Assembly (NCBI RefSeq): GCF_024498195.1 | Contig: NZ_CP101824.1 | Coordinates: 992,001-1,056,000, forward strand | DNA: 64,000 bases | Direction: 5' to 3' | From: Halovivax cerinus | Lineage (GTDB): Archaea; Halobacteriota; Halobacteria; Halobacteriales; Natrialbaceae | Part shown: positions 46,110 to 54,947 of the stretch, piece by piece | How positions within the stretch are numbered: position 1 is the stretch's first letter | Layout: the number at the start of each line of letters is the position of its first letter | The notes under the pieces: generated by a model | Told to the model about the DNA's origin: nothing | The model's input: only the letters and a program-made list of their open reading frames with translations | Databases searched by the model: none | Translations under genes and position numbers: made by a program

Positions 46110-47828
46110 ATGGCTGACGACGACTCACACACGACCGACGACGGTGGCATCGGCTCGACTCCCGGCTTTCGCACCGAACCGACGGAGCGCTCACTGACGG
46201 AAGACGGGTCGAACCAGGGGTTGTTCGACGACCTCTTGAGCGGCGAGCCCATCTTCGAGAACAAGGAAGTCCTTCGTCCCTCGTACACCCCGCACGAACT
46301 GCCCCACCGGTCGGATCAGATCAACAAGATGGCGACGATCCTCGTCTCTGCGCTCCGTGGCGAGACGCCGTCAAATATCCTGATCTACGGCAAGACGGGG
46401 ACCGGAAAGACCGCGAGCGCCAAGTTCGTCAGCCAGGAACTCGAACAGACCTCCTCGAAGTACAGCGTCCCCTGCGAAGTCGAGTACATAAACTGCGAGG
46501 TGACCGACACGCAGTACCGCGTGCTGGCACAGCTCGCGAACAAGTTCATCGAGAAGAACCACGAGTGGATCGACGAGCGCGTCGACGAACTCGAGTCGCT
46601 CCGAGAACGGGTCGACGAGACCGATATCGATTCGCCAGCCGACGAATCCCCAGAATCGAGTCAGTCCGTCGACGTGGTCGGATCTCCACCCGAAACGGAG
46701 GGGGTCGACGACGAGAGCGATCCAGCGTCGCAGCGCGCGGAACGCGACGAGGAACCCACAGTTCAATTCCAGGAAGAAACCGACGTTGAGGCCGACGAAA
46801 CACCCACACAATCGGATTCTGTAGTCGAAACTACGGGGGACGAACTCCGCCAGTCGACGCACCCACTCGCGGAGACGCCGTTCGACTCTGTCTCCGACGT
46901 ATCCGAACGAATAGACGAACTCGAAGCCGATCGGGAGTCGTTCGAAGAGGTCCCGATGACGGGGTGGCCGACCGACCGGGTCTACAGCGTCTTCTTCGAC
47001 GCGGTCGACTACTCCGAACGGGTGGTCGTGATCATGCTCGACGAGATCGACAAACTCGTCGAGAAGAGCGGCGACGACACGCTCTACAACCTCTCGCGGA
47101 TGAACTCGGAACTCGACAACTCGCGGGTCTCGATCATGGGGATCAGCAACGACCTCAAGTTCACAGACTTTCTCGACCCGCGCGTGAAGTCCTCGCTCGG
47201 CGAGGAAGAGATCGTCTTCCCACCCTACGACGCGAACCAGCTTCGTGACATCCTGCAACACCGGGCCGAAGTGGCGTTCAAAGACGGTGCACTCTCGCCC
47301 GACGTGATCCCGCTCTGTGCGGCGTTCGCCGCGCAGGAACACGGTGACGCGCGACGCGCCCTCGACTTGCTCCGGACCGCGGGCGAACTCGCCGAGCGCT
47401 CTCAAACGGAGACCATCGTCGAGGATCACGTCCGGCAAGCCCAGGACAAGATCGAACTCGATCGCGTCGTCGAGGTCGTCAGGACACTGCCGACCCAGAG
47501 CAAACTCGTCCTCTTTTCGATCATCCTCTTAGAACAGAACGGCGTCCACAGCATCAACACCGGCGAGGTGTACAACATCTACAAGCGCCTCTGTACGGAA
47601 CTCGATACGGACGTCCTCACACAACGCCGAGTCACCGATCTCATCAGCGAACTCGACATGCTCGGCATCGTCAACGCCGTCGTCGTCTCGAAGGGCCGCT
47701 ACGGTCGGACGAAGGAGATCAGTCTCTCCGTTCCACTCGAAGAGACGGAAGTCGTCCTCCGTTCGGACTCCCGACTCTCCGACATCGACGACGTCCAGCC
47801 CTTCGTACAGGCCCGATTCGACAACTGA
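46110..47828 (+). CDS. orc1: Orc1/Cdc6 replication initiator
   Basis: Binds ORBs and starts replication. 572 residues from ATG 46110. The AAA+ domain has Walker A IYGKTGTGKTASA (near 95), Walker B VIMLDEIDKLVE (near 310), sensor 1 MGISNDLKFTDFL and sensor 2 EHGDARRALDLL. A C-terminal winged helix (about 450-572) binds DNA. Between Walker A and B lies a 130-residue acidic, Asp/Glu/Ser-rich insert (about 165-290), as in the haloarchaeal Orc1 linked to the main origin. An ORB-like site sits just upstream and another 60 bp after the stop. It is 4 kb from the predicted origin, separated by sec11 and polD1. Confidence 0.96.
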   Translation: MADDDSHTTDDGGIGSTPGFRTEPTERSLTEDGSNQGLFDDLLSGEPIFENKEVLRPSYTPHELPHRSDQINKMATILVSALRGETPSNILIYGKTGTGKTASAKFVSQELEQTSSKYSVPCEVEYINCEVTDTQYRVLAQLANKFIEKNHEWIDERVDELESLRERVDETDIDSPADESPESSQSVDVVGSPPETEGVDDESDPASQRAERDEEPTVQFQEETDVEADETPTQSDSVVETTGDELRQSTHPLAETPFDSVSDVSERIDELEADRESFEEVPMTGWPTDRVYSVFFDAVDYSERVVVIMLDEIDKLVEKSGDDTLYNLSRMNSELDNSRVSIMGISNDLKFTDFLDPRVKSSLGEEEIVFPPYDANQLRDILQHRAEVAFKDGALSPDVIPLCAAFAAQEHGDARRALDLLRTAGELAERSQTETIVEDHVRQAQDKIELDRVVEVVRTLPTQSKLVLFSIILLEQNGVHSINTGEVYNIYKRLCTELDTDVLTQRRVTDLISELDMLGIVNAVVVSKGRYGRTKEISLSVPLEETEVVLRSDSRLSDIDDVQPFVQARFDN

Positions 47829-47886
47829 CGCGACTGCGTTCGATCATCGAATATCCCCTTCCAGCGTCGAGAGTGTACCGGTTCGC

Positions 47887-47911
47887 AACCCCCAGTATTT
47901 CGGATGGAAAT
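47887..47911 (-). other. ORB-like element downstream of orc1
   Basis: On the minus strand TTTCCATCCGAAATACTGGG followed by GG fits TCCANNYGAAAYNNNGGGG. It lies between the convergent orc1 and sec11 genes. The 223-bp gap holds no gene. Confidence 0.65.
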
Positions 47912-48051
47912 GACTCCAGTAGCACTCTTCGACAGTGCGGCCGGGACGTGAGCAAAACCGTGCTGTAGGAACGTGAGCATAAACCGATTTCGACAGGAGG
48001 GCCGTCGAGCGGTCGCTACCAGTGGACCAGGTAATCGATCGGTCCAGACCG

Positions 48052-49002
48052 TCAACTCGCTCGACGTGAGTGTACCATCCCGCTGACGCCGACCGCCGCG
48101 AGTGGCGTCAGTTCGACCGGCGCGTGGCCGTTTGCGAATAGCTCGTCGAACCACAGTCTGATGTTTCCGAGCAACGGAATCCGGTAGGCGGCTTTCCCCT
48201 CGACCCAGGACGGTTTGACGACGTCGTGGCGTTTGGCACCGTATCCCGGCACCTGATCGTAGCCGCGGTTGGCATCGCCTTTCGTCACGAACCCGGCGTA
48301 GGGGGCCGGGCAATTGGGAAGGTCCGAGCACGAGGCTCCATTCACGTACTGCGGATCGGCCTTCGTCTGCACCCAGTTTTCGCCCCGTTCGACCCAGAAG
48401 GACGCGCGGTGGATCACCGGCGTCGCGTAGTCACTCCCACCGGGCCGGAAGATGATGACGTCGCCTGGCCGGTTGAACTTCTCGTGGCCGGTTTCGCCCG
48501 CCACGCCTTGCGTGACGATGCCGGTGTCTTCGATGGCCCCGTCGCCGACGAGGCGTTCGTCTTCGACGACAAATATCATGTCGCCCGTCTGCATGTTCGG
48601 TTCCATGCTCCCGCTCTCGACGGCGACGAGTGGGGGCCAGACGCCGCTCACGCCGAAGAGAACGAGTGCGATTAGCATCACGAGTCCGACACTCGAGACG
48701 ATATCGCGCGCGTACACGACGGCGCCCGAATCGGCCCGCAAGAACCAGCGGACGAGCCCGTCGTCCTCGATCGAGACCGATGCCGCGTTCAATCGGCCGG
48801 ACGGTTCTGGAGCCGGTGGTGTCTGCGAGCGAGATCCGGACTCCGAACCCGGTAGTGGGGCGTCCGACGCCCCGTTCGTTCGAACGGTCGGTCCGTCGGT
48901 TCCCACCGGCGGATCGTCCGTACGCTCGCGATCGGGCTCGTCGGTCCGCTCGTCCGTTCGATCCGACTCGTTCGGCGTCGAGTCGGATCCCCTGTCGCTC
49001 AT
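48052..49002 (-). CDS. sec11: signal peptidase I (archaeal S26B, Sec11 type)
   Basis: Removes Sec signal peptides at the membrane. 316 residues: a disordered acidic N-terminus (1-75), a membrane helix (SSVGLVMLIALVLFGVSGVW), catalytic Ser in VAVESGSMEPNMQTGD, catalytic His in ATPVIHRASFW (His replaces the bacterial Lys, as in Sec11), and Asp in VTKGDANRGYDQ. A second hydrophobic stretch lies near the C-terminus (VELTPLAAVGVSGMV). ATG 49002 is preceded in frame by a start at 49026; the later one fits the gene's acidic opening. Confidence 0.92.
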   Translation of the reverse strand: MSDRGSDSTPNESDRTDERTDEPDRERTDDPPVGTDGPTVRTNGASDAPLPGSESGSRSQTPPAPEPSGRLNAASVSIEDDGLVRWFLRADSGAVVYARDIVSSVGLVMLIALVLFGVSGVWPPLVAVESGSMEPNMQTGDMIFVVEDERLVGDGAIEDTGIVTQGVAGETGHEKFNRPGDVIIFRPGGSDYATPVIHRASFWVERGENWVQTKADPQYVNGASCSDLPNCPAPYAGFVTKGDANRGYDQVPGYGAKRHDVVKPSWVEGKAAYRIPLLGNIRLWFDELFANGHAPVELTPLAAVGVSGMVHSRRAS

Positions 49003-49239
49003 TGTCCACCCGTTGACGGGCCCCAAAAATCAACCTTCTGCTCCGGCACTGAATCGTTCCTCACGAACGCGCGCGAACGGAACGACCCACCACGGACCGA
49101 CTACGAACGGACGTCAGTGCCCTCACGAGCCTCCAGTCCGGAGAATCCGTACAGTATCGCGTTCTTGGCTGTGAGGGCGATCCGGGTCGTCGAGTGCTCG
49201 ACAGGTACTCGGTGTGTGGCTCTCGTGAACGTCGCGAGT

Positions 49240-49252
49240 CAATACGTTTTTG
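49240..49252 (+). promoter_or_regulatory. TATA-like element deciding the polD1 start
   Basis: aatacgtttttga lies 24-36 nt before GTG 49276 and supports a leaderless GTG start instead of the in-frame GTG at 49117. Confidence 0.45.
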
Positions 49253-49275
49253 ACCGCTGTCGCGAATTCCGTCCT

Positions 49276-50904
49276 GTGCCACTCGAGGGGCCGGCGCGGA
49301 TCGTCCAGACGTTGACCGCAAGAGGATTCAACGCCGATCGCGAAGCGGTGACGCTGTTGGCCGCACAGCCCGATCCCGCAGCGGCGCTCGAACAGGTCCT
49401 CGAGGACGTTCCAGACGAAACGCTGGTTATCAGTGCCGAATCGGTGCGACAGATCGTCGAGACGACGGACACCCAGACGGGTGATTCGACGTCACTGACG
49501 GCCACTGATGACCGAGTCAACCAGTCTGATCGGAAACCGAGATCGGCCCGGACCCAGGACTCGTCGAACCCCGTGTCCGACGACCGAGAATCCCACGACC
49601 CCTCGATTTCGACTCCAGACGTCGATCGAACGGGGACGGACGATCGCGATCACGGTGCAGACGAACCGGCGGGGTTCGAACGATCGGGAGACGTCGACGA
49701 GCGGGACGTACGGATTCGCGGTGACATGACCGGCGAGAGTACCGGAACGGGAGCGTATCGCGATTTCGTCTCCATCTTTCGGGATCGGCTCGATCGCCTG
49801 CAGTCGAAGTTGAGCGGCCGCGTGAATCATCGACCTGCCAGTTCGATCGAGGGGATGCCCGGTGGGAGCGACGTCGCGATGATCGGTCTCGTCAACGACG
49901 TTCGTTCGACGGCGAGTGGACACTGGCTGGTCGAGCTCGAGGATACGACCGGAACGTTCCCGTTTCTGGTGATGAAGGATCGCGAGTACGTCGATCTCGT
50001 CGACGAGTTGCTTCGAGACGAGGTGATCGCGATGGAAGGGACGCTCGCGGACGACTCCGGCATCGCGTTCGTCGACAGTATGTACTTCCCGGACGTGCCG
50101 CGAACGCGCGAGGCCTCGACCGCGGATCGCCACGTCGAGGCGGCGCTGATCAGCGACGTCCACGTCGGTAGCGAGGAGTTCATGGCCGACGCCTGGAACC
50201 GGTTCGCAGACTGGCTCCACGGCGAAGACGCCCAGCACGTCGAGTACCTCTGCATCGCCGGTGACATGGTCGAAGGCGTCGGGGTGTACCCCAATCAGGA
50301 CGAGGAACTCGACATCGTCGACATCTACGAGCAGTACGAGGCGTTCAACGAGTTCTTAAAACGCGTACCCGGCGACCTCGACATCGTCATGATTCCGGGG
50401 AACCACGACGCCGTCAGGCTCGCGGAACCCCAGCCCGGATTCGACGAGCACCTCCGCTCGATCATGTCCGCACACGATCCGCAAATCGTGAGCAACCCGT
50501 CGACGGTGGAGCTGGAAGGCGTCTCGATACTCATGTACCACGGCGTCTCGCTCGACGAGGTCATCGCCGAGCTGCCGGCCGAGAAGGCGAGTTACGACGA
50601 GCCCCACAAGGCGATGTACCAGTTACTCAAGAAACGTCACGTCGCCCCGCAGTTCGGCGGACACACCAGACTCGCGCCGGAAGAGCGCGACTACCTCGTG
50701 ATCGACGACGTCCCTGACATCTTCCACACCGGTCACGTCCACAAACTCGGATTCGGGAAGTACCACGACGTCCTCGCGATCAACTCCGGGTGCTGGCAGT
50801 CCCAGACAGACTTCCAGAAGAGCGTCAACATCGATCCGGACGCCGGCTACGCGCCGATCGTCGACCTCCAGACCCTGGACGTGACGGTTCAGAAGTTCTC
50901 GTGA
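49276..50904 (+). CDS. polD1: DNA polymerase D small subunit DP1
   Basis: Proofreading subunit of the archaeal replicative polymerase D; the large subunit DP2 is not in the window. 542 residues from GTG 49276 (MPLEGPARIVQTLTARGFNA). After a disordered acidic region (75-175) comes an OB fold (VAMIGLVNDVRSTASGHWLV) and a calcineurin-like exonuclease domain with SDVHVGSEEFM, CIAGDMVEGVGVYPNQDEEL, IPGNHDAVRL and TGHVHKLGFGKYHD. All metal-binding motifs are intact. Its 3' side faces the predicted origin. Confidence 0.95.
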   Translation: MPLEGPARIVQTLTARGFNADREAVTLLAAQPDPAAALEQVLEDVPDETLVISAESVRQIVETTDTQTGDSTSLTATDDRVNQSDRKPRSARTQDSSNPVSDDRESHDPSISTPDVDRTGTDDRDHGADEPAGFERSGDVDERDVRIRGDMTGESTGTGAYRDFVSIFRDRLDRLQSKLSGRVNHRPASSIEGMPGGSDVAMIGLVNDVRSTASGHWLVELEDTTGTFPFLVMKDREYVDLVDELLRDEVIAMEGTLADDSGIAFVDSMYFPDVPRTREASTADRHVEAALISDVHVGSEEFMADAWNRFADWLHGEDAQHVEYLCIAGDMVEGVGVYPNQDEELDIVDIYEQYEAFNEFLKRVPGDLDIVMIPGNHDAVRLAEPQPGFDEHLRSIMSAHDPQIVSNPSTVELEGVSILMYHGVSLDEVIAELPAEKASYDEPHKAMYQLLKKRHVAPQFGGHTRLAPEERDYLVIDDVPDIFHTGHVHKLGFGKYHDVLAINSGCWQSQTDFQKSVNIDPDAGYAPIVDLQTLDVTVQKFS

Positions 50905-51067
50905 CACCGAAATCCGCGGTCTACGCTGACGTATCGATCTCGGTCAGGTGACGTATCGATCCCGGACTGGGACCGATTGCGTGTACGAACGTCGATTGCG
51001 AGTGTGATCGTCCGTCGCGTGATCGAAGATGGATTGTACGTGACCGAGAATGGGCTATCGAGAGAGT

Positions 51068-51107
51068 AGGTAGACAGTCGAGAGATAAGGTAGATAGTCG
51101 AGAGATC
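51068..51107. repeat. 20-bp tandem repeat in the origin region
   Basis: aggtagacagtcgagagata (51068-51087) is followed directly by aggtagatagtcgagagatc (51088-51107), 18 of 20 identical. Confidence 0.85.
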
Positions 51108-51374
51108 GAGGGTGGATCCGCTTGGGGTCGTCGGCACTCACGAACCGACGGTCACCGGGTCGATGTCGACCGTCCAAACTCGTGATCGTGTGAATACCAA
51201 AGGGACCTCCAGTCAGGACTGACGGCGTTCGTCGGTCGTGATCGGCTCCGTTGTCGTGATCGACGCAGCTACGGGCCCGTTCTGATCCACCAAGGACATC
51301 GTTCTATCGTACACGCAGTTCCAGGAGATGTAGTCACTCCCGCATCCGGAGGAATGCCGTCGGAAAAGAGGAGG

Positions 51375-51396
51375 CCACCTATGCGAAGGTAGGTGG
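51375..51396. repeat. hairpin in the origin region
   Basis: ccaccta and taggtgg pair perfectly around an 8-nt loop. Confidence 0.7.
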
Positions 51397-51816
51397 TCGA
51401 TGAGAGGGTAACTGTCCGACGGACCAGGGTGGACGAGAAAGAGCTCTCGAAGTTTCGCGCGACGTAATCGGTCGCTGCGATCGTCTGGAGCGGTCCTGGG
51501 AGCGGCCCGTATTCCGTACGACACGTGACATCGCTGAGTGACTCGGTTCGTCGCGTGACGTCTCGATTGTCTTGTGTCAAATGCCGTCGAGACGTGTCGA
51601 TGTCATCGTACCAAGCCACGTGATCCACGACGACCTCTTCCAAGCGACGACGAAGGGGTTCGAACCGCAATTGCGGATCGATCGAGAGGAGATCGACCGA
51701 GCCGCTCGCTGGATCGACTGACGGTACGACGAGGGAATCGTCACGTCCGCTCGGACGATGTTGTGGACCGTTCGGTACGACTGGATCGACGGCACCCGTG
51801 AGGTCAGATCGCCGGG

Positions 51817-51847
51817 AACCCCCCTACCCCTTCGTTTCGACTGGAAC
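51817..51847 (-). other. ORB-like element, left flank of the AT-rich core
   Basis: On the minus strand GTTCCAGTCGAAACGAAGGG followed by GTAGGGGGG; a full consensus match plus an extended G-rich tail. Confidence 0.8.
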
Positions 51848-52044
51848 CGGAAGAGACCCACCCCGCGAGAGTGCTTTCCAATACAGAAATCTTTATACCT
51901 TTCCTTCTGAAACAGTATCCGTAATACAGACAAATAGGGTAGTTTGGTGGGTGTAGGTGTTTTTCATCTAACGTGTTCGCCCGACCGTCGACTCGAACGT
52001 CGGACTGAGTAGTTCGACTCTCACCCAGTCGCCGGTCGGTTGCG

Positions 52045-52073
52045 GGTTCCACCTGAAACAGGGGGGTGGGGGA
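52045..52073 (+). other. ORB-like element, right flank of the AT-rich core
   Basis: GGTTCCACCTGAAACAGGGG followed by GGTGGGGGA; full consensus match and extended G tail, in opposite orientation to the site at 51817. Confidence 0.8.
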
Positions 52074-52353
52074 GCAGTGTCGTCTGACGACGAAGCGATC
52101 TGACAGGCCACGTGCCGAACGGGATCACCGGACGGTCCAGCGTGATCCGTTCGTCTCATCATGCTTAGATTCGTTTCATCACGATCCGATCCGTCTCACC
52201 AGTTAGAACGAATCGAACCGGTTCCACTTCGACGGTTTCCCGAGCTAATGCTCGATTCGGAGCGTCCGCTCGTTTCGAGGTACACTCGTTCGGATCGTCT
52301 CGGGTTCCTCGTGCTGAGGGCGCCAGAGAGTCCGAGGAGTCCGCTCCGGTCCA

Positions 52354-52378
52354 TTCTCCAGTTGAAATGGAGGGGTGT
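52354..52378 (+). other. ORB-like element before oapA
   Basis: TTCTCCAGTTGAAATGGAGG followed by GGTGT fits the consensus. It lies about 100 bp before the oapA start. Confidence 0.7.
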
Positions 52379-52465
52379 CACGATCGGTTGCGAGCGGAGA
52401 CAATCGTCTGACGTAGGCTTAAGTGATTGCGAGACTGTCGTTTGGGCAGACGCACACGCGGGTGC

Positions 52466-52473
52466 AGGAGGTT
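52466..52473 (+). promoter_or_regulatory. Shine-Dalgarno site of oapA
   Basis: aggaggt lies 8 nt before ATG 52481. This is one of the few clear ribosome binding sites in the window, so oapA is likely translated from a leadered transcript. Confidence 0.7.
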
Positions 52474-52480
52474 CCCACAG

Positions 52481-53119
52481 ATGGGTCTGTTAAAAGGATT
52501 GAAAGATAGCATCTCTCGGGCCACCGATCGGCTCTTCTCCGAAACCGAGCCGAAGCGTATCGGGATCTACGGTCCGCCGAACGCCGGCAAGACGACGCTC
52601 GCGAACCGGATCGCACGCGACTGGACCGGTGACGCCGTCGGGACCGAGAGCCGCATTCCACACGAAACGAGACGTGCGAGACGAAAGGAGAACGTCGAGA
52701 TCGAGCGAAACGGCAAGACGGTGACGATCGACATCGTCGACACGCCCGGCGTCACGACGAAGGTCGACTACGAGGAGTTCACCGACGACATGGACAAGGA
52801 CGACGCCGTTCGGCGCTCTCGCGAGGCGACCGAGGGGGTCGCCGAGGCCATGCACTGGCTTCGAGAGGACGTCGACGGGGTCATCTACGTCCTGGACAGC
52901 GCGGAGGATCCGATCACGCAGGTCAACACGATGCTCATCGGTATCATCGAATCGCGCGACCTCCCCGTGTTGATCTTCGCGAACAAGATCGACCTCGACG
53001 AGTCGTCGGTCAAACGCATCGAGGACGCTTTCCCACAGCACCAGACCGTTCCGCTCTCCGCAAAGGAGGGCGACAACATGGACGAGGTCTACGACAACAT
53101 CGCGGAGTACTTCGGATAA
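52481..53119 (+). CDS. oapA: Era-like GTP-binding protein OapA
   Basis: A 212-residue small GTPase beside the origin. G1 is GPPNAGKTTLANRI, G3 is DTPG, G4 is NKID and G5 is SAK; the region DTPGVTTKVDYEEF also matches the family. Its name, origin-associated protein A, comes from its place next to haloarchaeal oriC; the biochemical role is not settled. A strong Shine-Dalgarno precedes ATG 52481. oapB follows 3 nt after the stop. Confidence 0.94.
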   Translation: MGLLKGLKDSISRATDRLFSETEPKRIGIYGPPNAGKTTLANRIARDWTGDAVGTESRIPHETRRARRKENVEIERNGKTVTIDIVDTPGVTTKVDYEEFTDDMDKDDAVRRSREATEGVAEAMHWLREDVDGVIYVLDSAEDPITQVNTMLIGIIESRDLPVLIFANKIDLDESSVKRIEDAFPQHQTVPLSAKEGDNMDEVYDNIAEYFG

Positions 53120-53122
53120 ACC

Positions 53123-53515
53123 ATGCCACAGGCCAAACAACCGGACGACGGCGACGGCGTCCAGATCGACCTCGTGAGCGGCGAGCGAATGGAGGGGCTG
53201 ACCAGCATGGAGAAGATCCGTCTCATCCTGGACGGCGTCCACGACGGAAACATCGTCATCCTGGAGGAGGGGCTCTCGCCCGACGAGGAGAGCAAGCTCA
53301 TCGAGGTGACGATGGCCGAGATCAGCCCAGACGAGTTCAACGGCATCGAGATCGAGACGTACCCGCGATCTGATACGCGCGATACGTCGTTCCTCGGTCG
53401 TCTCGTCGGCGGAGACAGATCGTCGGCCAAACTCACCGCGATCGGCCCGGCGAACCAGATCGAGACGCTCCACAAAGACGAAACGCTCATCAGCGCGCTC
53501 GTCTCTCGCAACTGA
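53123..53515 (+). CDS. oapB: OapB family protein (DUF2073)
   Basis: A 130-residue protein with QIDLVSGERMEGLTSMEKIR, DGNIVILEEGLSPDEESKLI and the C-terminal KLTAIGPANQIETLHKDETL, typical of OapB/DUF2073. The function is unknown, but the gene is almost always between oapA and oapC. Its stop overlaps the oapC start (TGATG). Confidence 0.93.
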   Translation: MPQAKQPDDGDGVQIDLVSGERMEGLTSMEKIRLILDGVHDGNIVILEEGLSPDEESKLIEVTMAEISPDEFNGIEIETYPRSDTRDTSFLGRLVGGDRSSAKLTAIGPANQIETLHKDETLISALVSRN

Positions 53516-54288
53516 TGCCACACCAGTGTACGAACTGCGACCGGCGCTTTCCCGACGGCTCGAAGGAGATGCTCTCCGGCTGTCCCGATTGCGGCGGGAA
53601 CAAGTTCCAGTTCACGCCAGCCGCGAGTGCATCGGACGACGGCTCCAGTGGCGAGGCGACCCCATCGTCGGAATCTGAACAATCGGCTGATGCGACGTCG
53701 GCTGCGGACCAGGCCCCGACGCCGAACACCGACACGTCGGTACAAGCCCCCGATCGCGAGTGGCCGGAGACGGCGCGCCGACCGGCCGAGAAGGACGGCC
53801 GACTCGGCGGATCACTTGCAGACGAGTCCGCCGCACGAGCGGGCACTGACGCGATGGCCGACGATTTCGAGTGGGTCGAGGGCGACGAGGACGACGCGCA
53901 GGCGTCCGCCCGCAGTTCCGTCGTCTCCCCGGACGAGCTCCCGTCACACGGTGATTCGACCGCCGATCGAGCCGGGGACGAGCCGCCGAATTCGACCGGA
54001 CCGAACGCCGATGGGCGTCCCGGCGAAGACGCCGAGTCGACGTCCGACGATCACCACACTGCGCCGCCGGAGAACGGACGCGTGGTCAGCGAACCCGAAG
54101 CAGACCAGCCTTCGATCGAGCAACTCCGGGCGGAACTCAATCAGCAGTTCGAGAGCATCAAGATCGTCAACCCCGGCCAGTACGAACTCAACCTGATGGA
54201 ACTGTACGACCGGGAAGAACACATCGTCTCCCTCCAGGAGGACGGTCGCTACGTCATCAACGTTCCCGAGAGCTGGCACGATTCCTGA
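53515..54288 (+). CDS. oapC: OapC zinc-ribbon protein
   Basis: A 257-residue protein. The N-terminal zinc ribbon has CTNCDRRFPDGSKEMLSGCP followed by DCGG. A long acidic, Pro/Ser/Thr-rich linker runs from 40 to 195. The C-terminal domain (EQLRAELNQQFESIKIVNPG; YELNLMELYDREEHIVSLQE) is the conserved OapC core. Translation is coupled to oapB. Its stop codon lies in the first unit of a 25-bp tandem repeat. Confidence 0.93.
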   Translation: MPHQCTNCDRRFPDGSKEMLSGCPDCGGNKFQFTPAASASDDGSSGEATPSSESEQSADATSAADQAPTPNTDTSVQAPDREWPETARRPAEKDGRLGGSLADESAARAGTDAMADDFEWVEGDEDDAQASARSSVVSPDELPSHGDSTADRAGDEPPNSTGPNADGRPGEDAESTSDDHHTAPPENGRVVSEPEADQPSIEQLRAELNQQFESIKIVNPGQYELNLMELYDREEHIVSLQEDGRYVINVPESWHDS

Positions 54289-54359
54289 CGGACTCGCGGA
54301 CATCACCTCTTGACGGACTCGCGGACATCGCCTCCTGACGGACTCGCGGACCCACCTCC
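54286..54359. repeat. 25-bp tandem repeat, three units, at the oapC stop
   Basis: tgacggactcgcggac begins units at 54286, 54311 and 54336; the units differ at a few 3' bases (catcacctct, catcgcctcc, ccacctcc). The first tga is the oapC stop codon. Short tandem iterons near an origin can bind proteins, but none is known for this sequence. Confidence 0.85.
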
Positions 54360-54522
54360 ACACGATCGCGTCTCGATTCGCCGAATCACGGTGCCATCGA
54401 CGCCTGTGTCACTGTACGCGCCGTCCGGCATCCTACTCGGTGCTCGTGTCCTCGGTGTTCGATCGATTCCGACCGATCCAGACTCCGGACCGATCGTCGT
54501 GTGGACGAACTCGGACGTGATC

Positions 54523-54549
54523 ACCCACCCCTCTGTTTCATCTGGAACT
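54523..54549 (-). other. ORB-like element
   Basis: On the minus strand GTTCCAGATGAAACAGAGGG followed by GTGGGT; full consensus match. Confidence 0.8.
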
Positions 54550-54604
54550 CTGCCAGCGACCGGTAAAACCGACGTGGGGACAGAACCGTGGAGGCGTGGG
54601 GTTG

Positions 54605-54632
54605 TTTCTCCACCCGAAATTGAGGGGTGGGT
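54605..54632 (+). other. ORB-like element
   Basis: TTTCTCCACCCGAAATTGAG followed by GGGTGGGT; full consensus match, inverted relative to the site 55 bp to its left. Confidence 0.8.
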
Positions 54633-54823
54633 ATCGATCGGTGTTCGGTTGGTCCGGTATTGCGACGAATCGGACACCCTGCGAATGCGGTGGTCGTGTC
54701 CGGCGGGTAGAGCGACCAATTCCCGAGGCGAGGGTGACTGATGGTCTCGCCACCGGTCGATCGAATTCGTCCATCGATCGCGGCGGACCTTCTGGCCGAT
54801 CCGTCGTGATCGCGCCGAACGGA

Positions 54824-54831
54824 TGGATTTA
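54824..54831 (+). promoter_or_regulatory. TATA-like box of the small membrane protein
   Basis: gatttatg lies about 27-34 nt before ATG 54858, the leaderless spacing. Confidence 0.5.
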
Positions 54832-54857
54832 TGCGAGCGGGTCGACTGCGTTCGGCC

Positions 54858-54947
54858 ATGAGTCGCGCAACGAAGATCGTCACCTCGACGGTCGCGGTCG
54901 CCGCCGTGGTCGCACTCGCACTCGTCGTCCAGCTCGCCCTGGTGTGA
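54858..54947 (+). CDS. 29-residue single-helix membrane peptide
   Basis: ATG 54858 encodes MSRATKIVTSTVAVAAVVAL and nine more residues, one hydrophobic helix after a basic start. Two things support it as a gene: the TATA box at leaderless distance, and a stop that overlaps the start of the next gene (TGATG), implying coupled translation. It is too short for standard gene finders. Function unknown. Confidence 0.65.
   Translation: MSRATKIVTSTVAVAAVVALALVVQLALV

Larger units (their letters stand above)
50905..52480. other. 1.6-kb non-coding origin region (oriC)
   Basis: No gene is supported between polD1 and oapA. The central AT-rich stretch (about 51878-51972, including aaatctttatacctttcctt) is the likely unwinding element. 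It is flanked by ORB-like sites pointing outward at 51817-51847 (minus) and 52045-52073 (plus), with a third at 52354-52378 (plus). Other structure: near-identical tgacgtatcgat strings at 50928 and 50949, a 20-bp tandem repeat at 51068-51107, a hairpin at 51375-51396, and repeated gatccgt-tctca motifs at 52143-52200. Inverted ORBs around an AT-rich element next to oap genes are the known layout of haloarchaeal oriC1. Confidence 0.85.
54289..54857. other. 569-bp gap with tandem repeat and an ORB pair
   Basis: Between oapC and a small membrane-protein gene I see no other gene. The gap holds the end of the 25-bp repeat array, two outward-facing ORB-like sites (54523-54549 and 54605-54632), and a TATA-like box near 54825. 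It repeats on a small scale the layout of the main origin. Confidence 0.75.

Noticed and set aside
51655-51675. tRNA T-arm-like ggttcgaacc in the origin region
   Set aside because: It is a simple palindrome; no acceptor, D or anticodon stems can be drawn around it.
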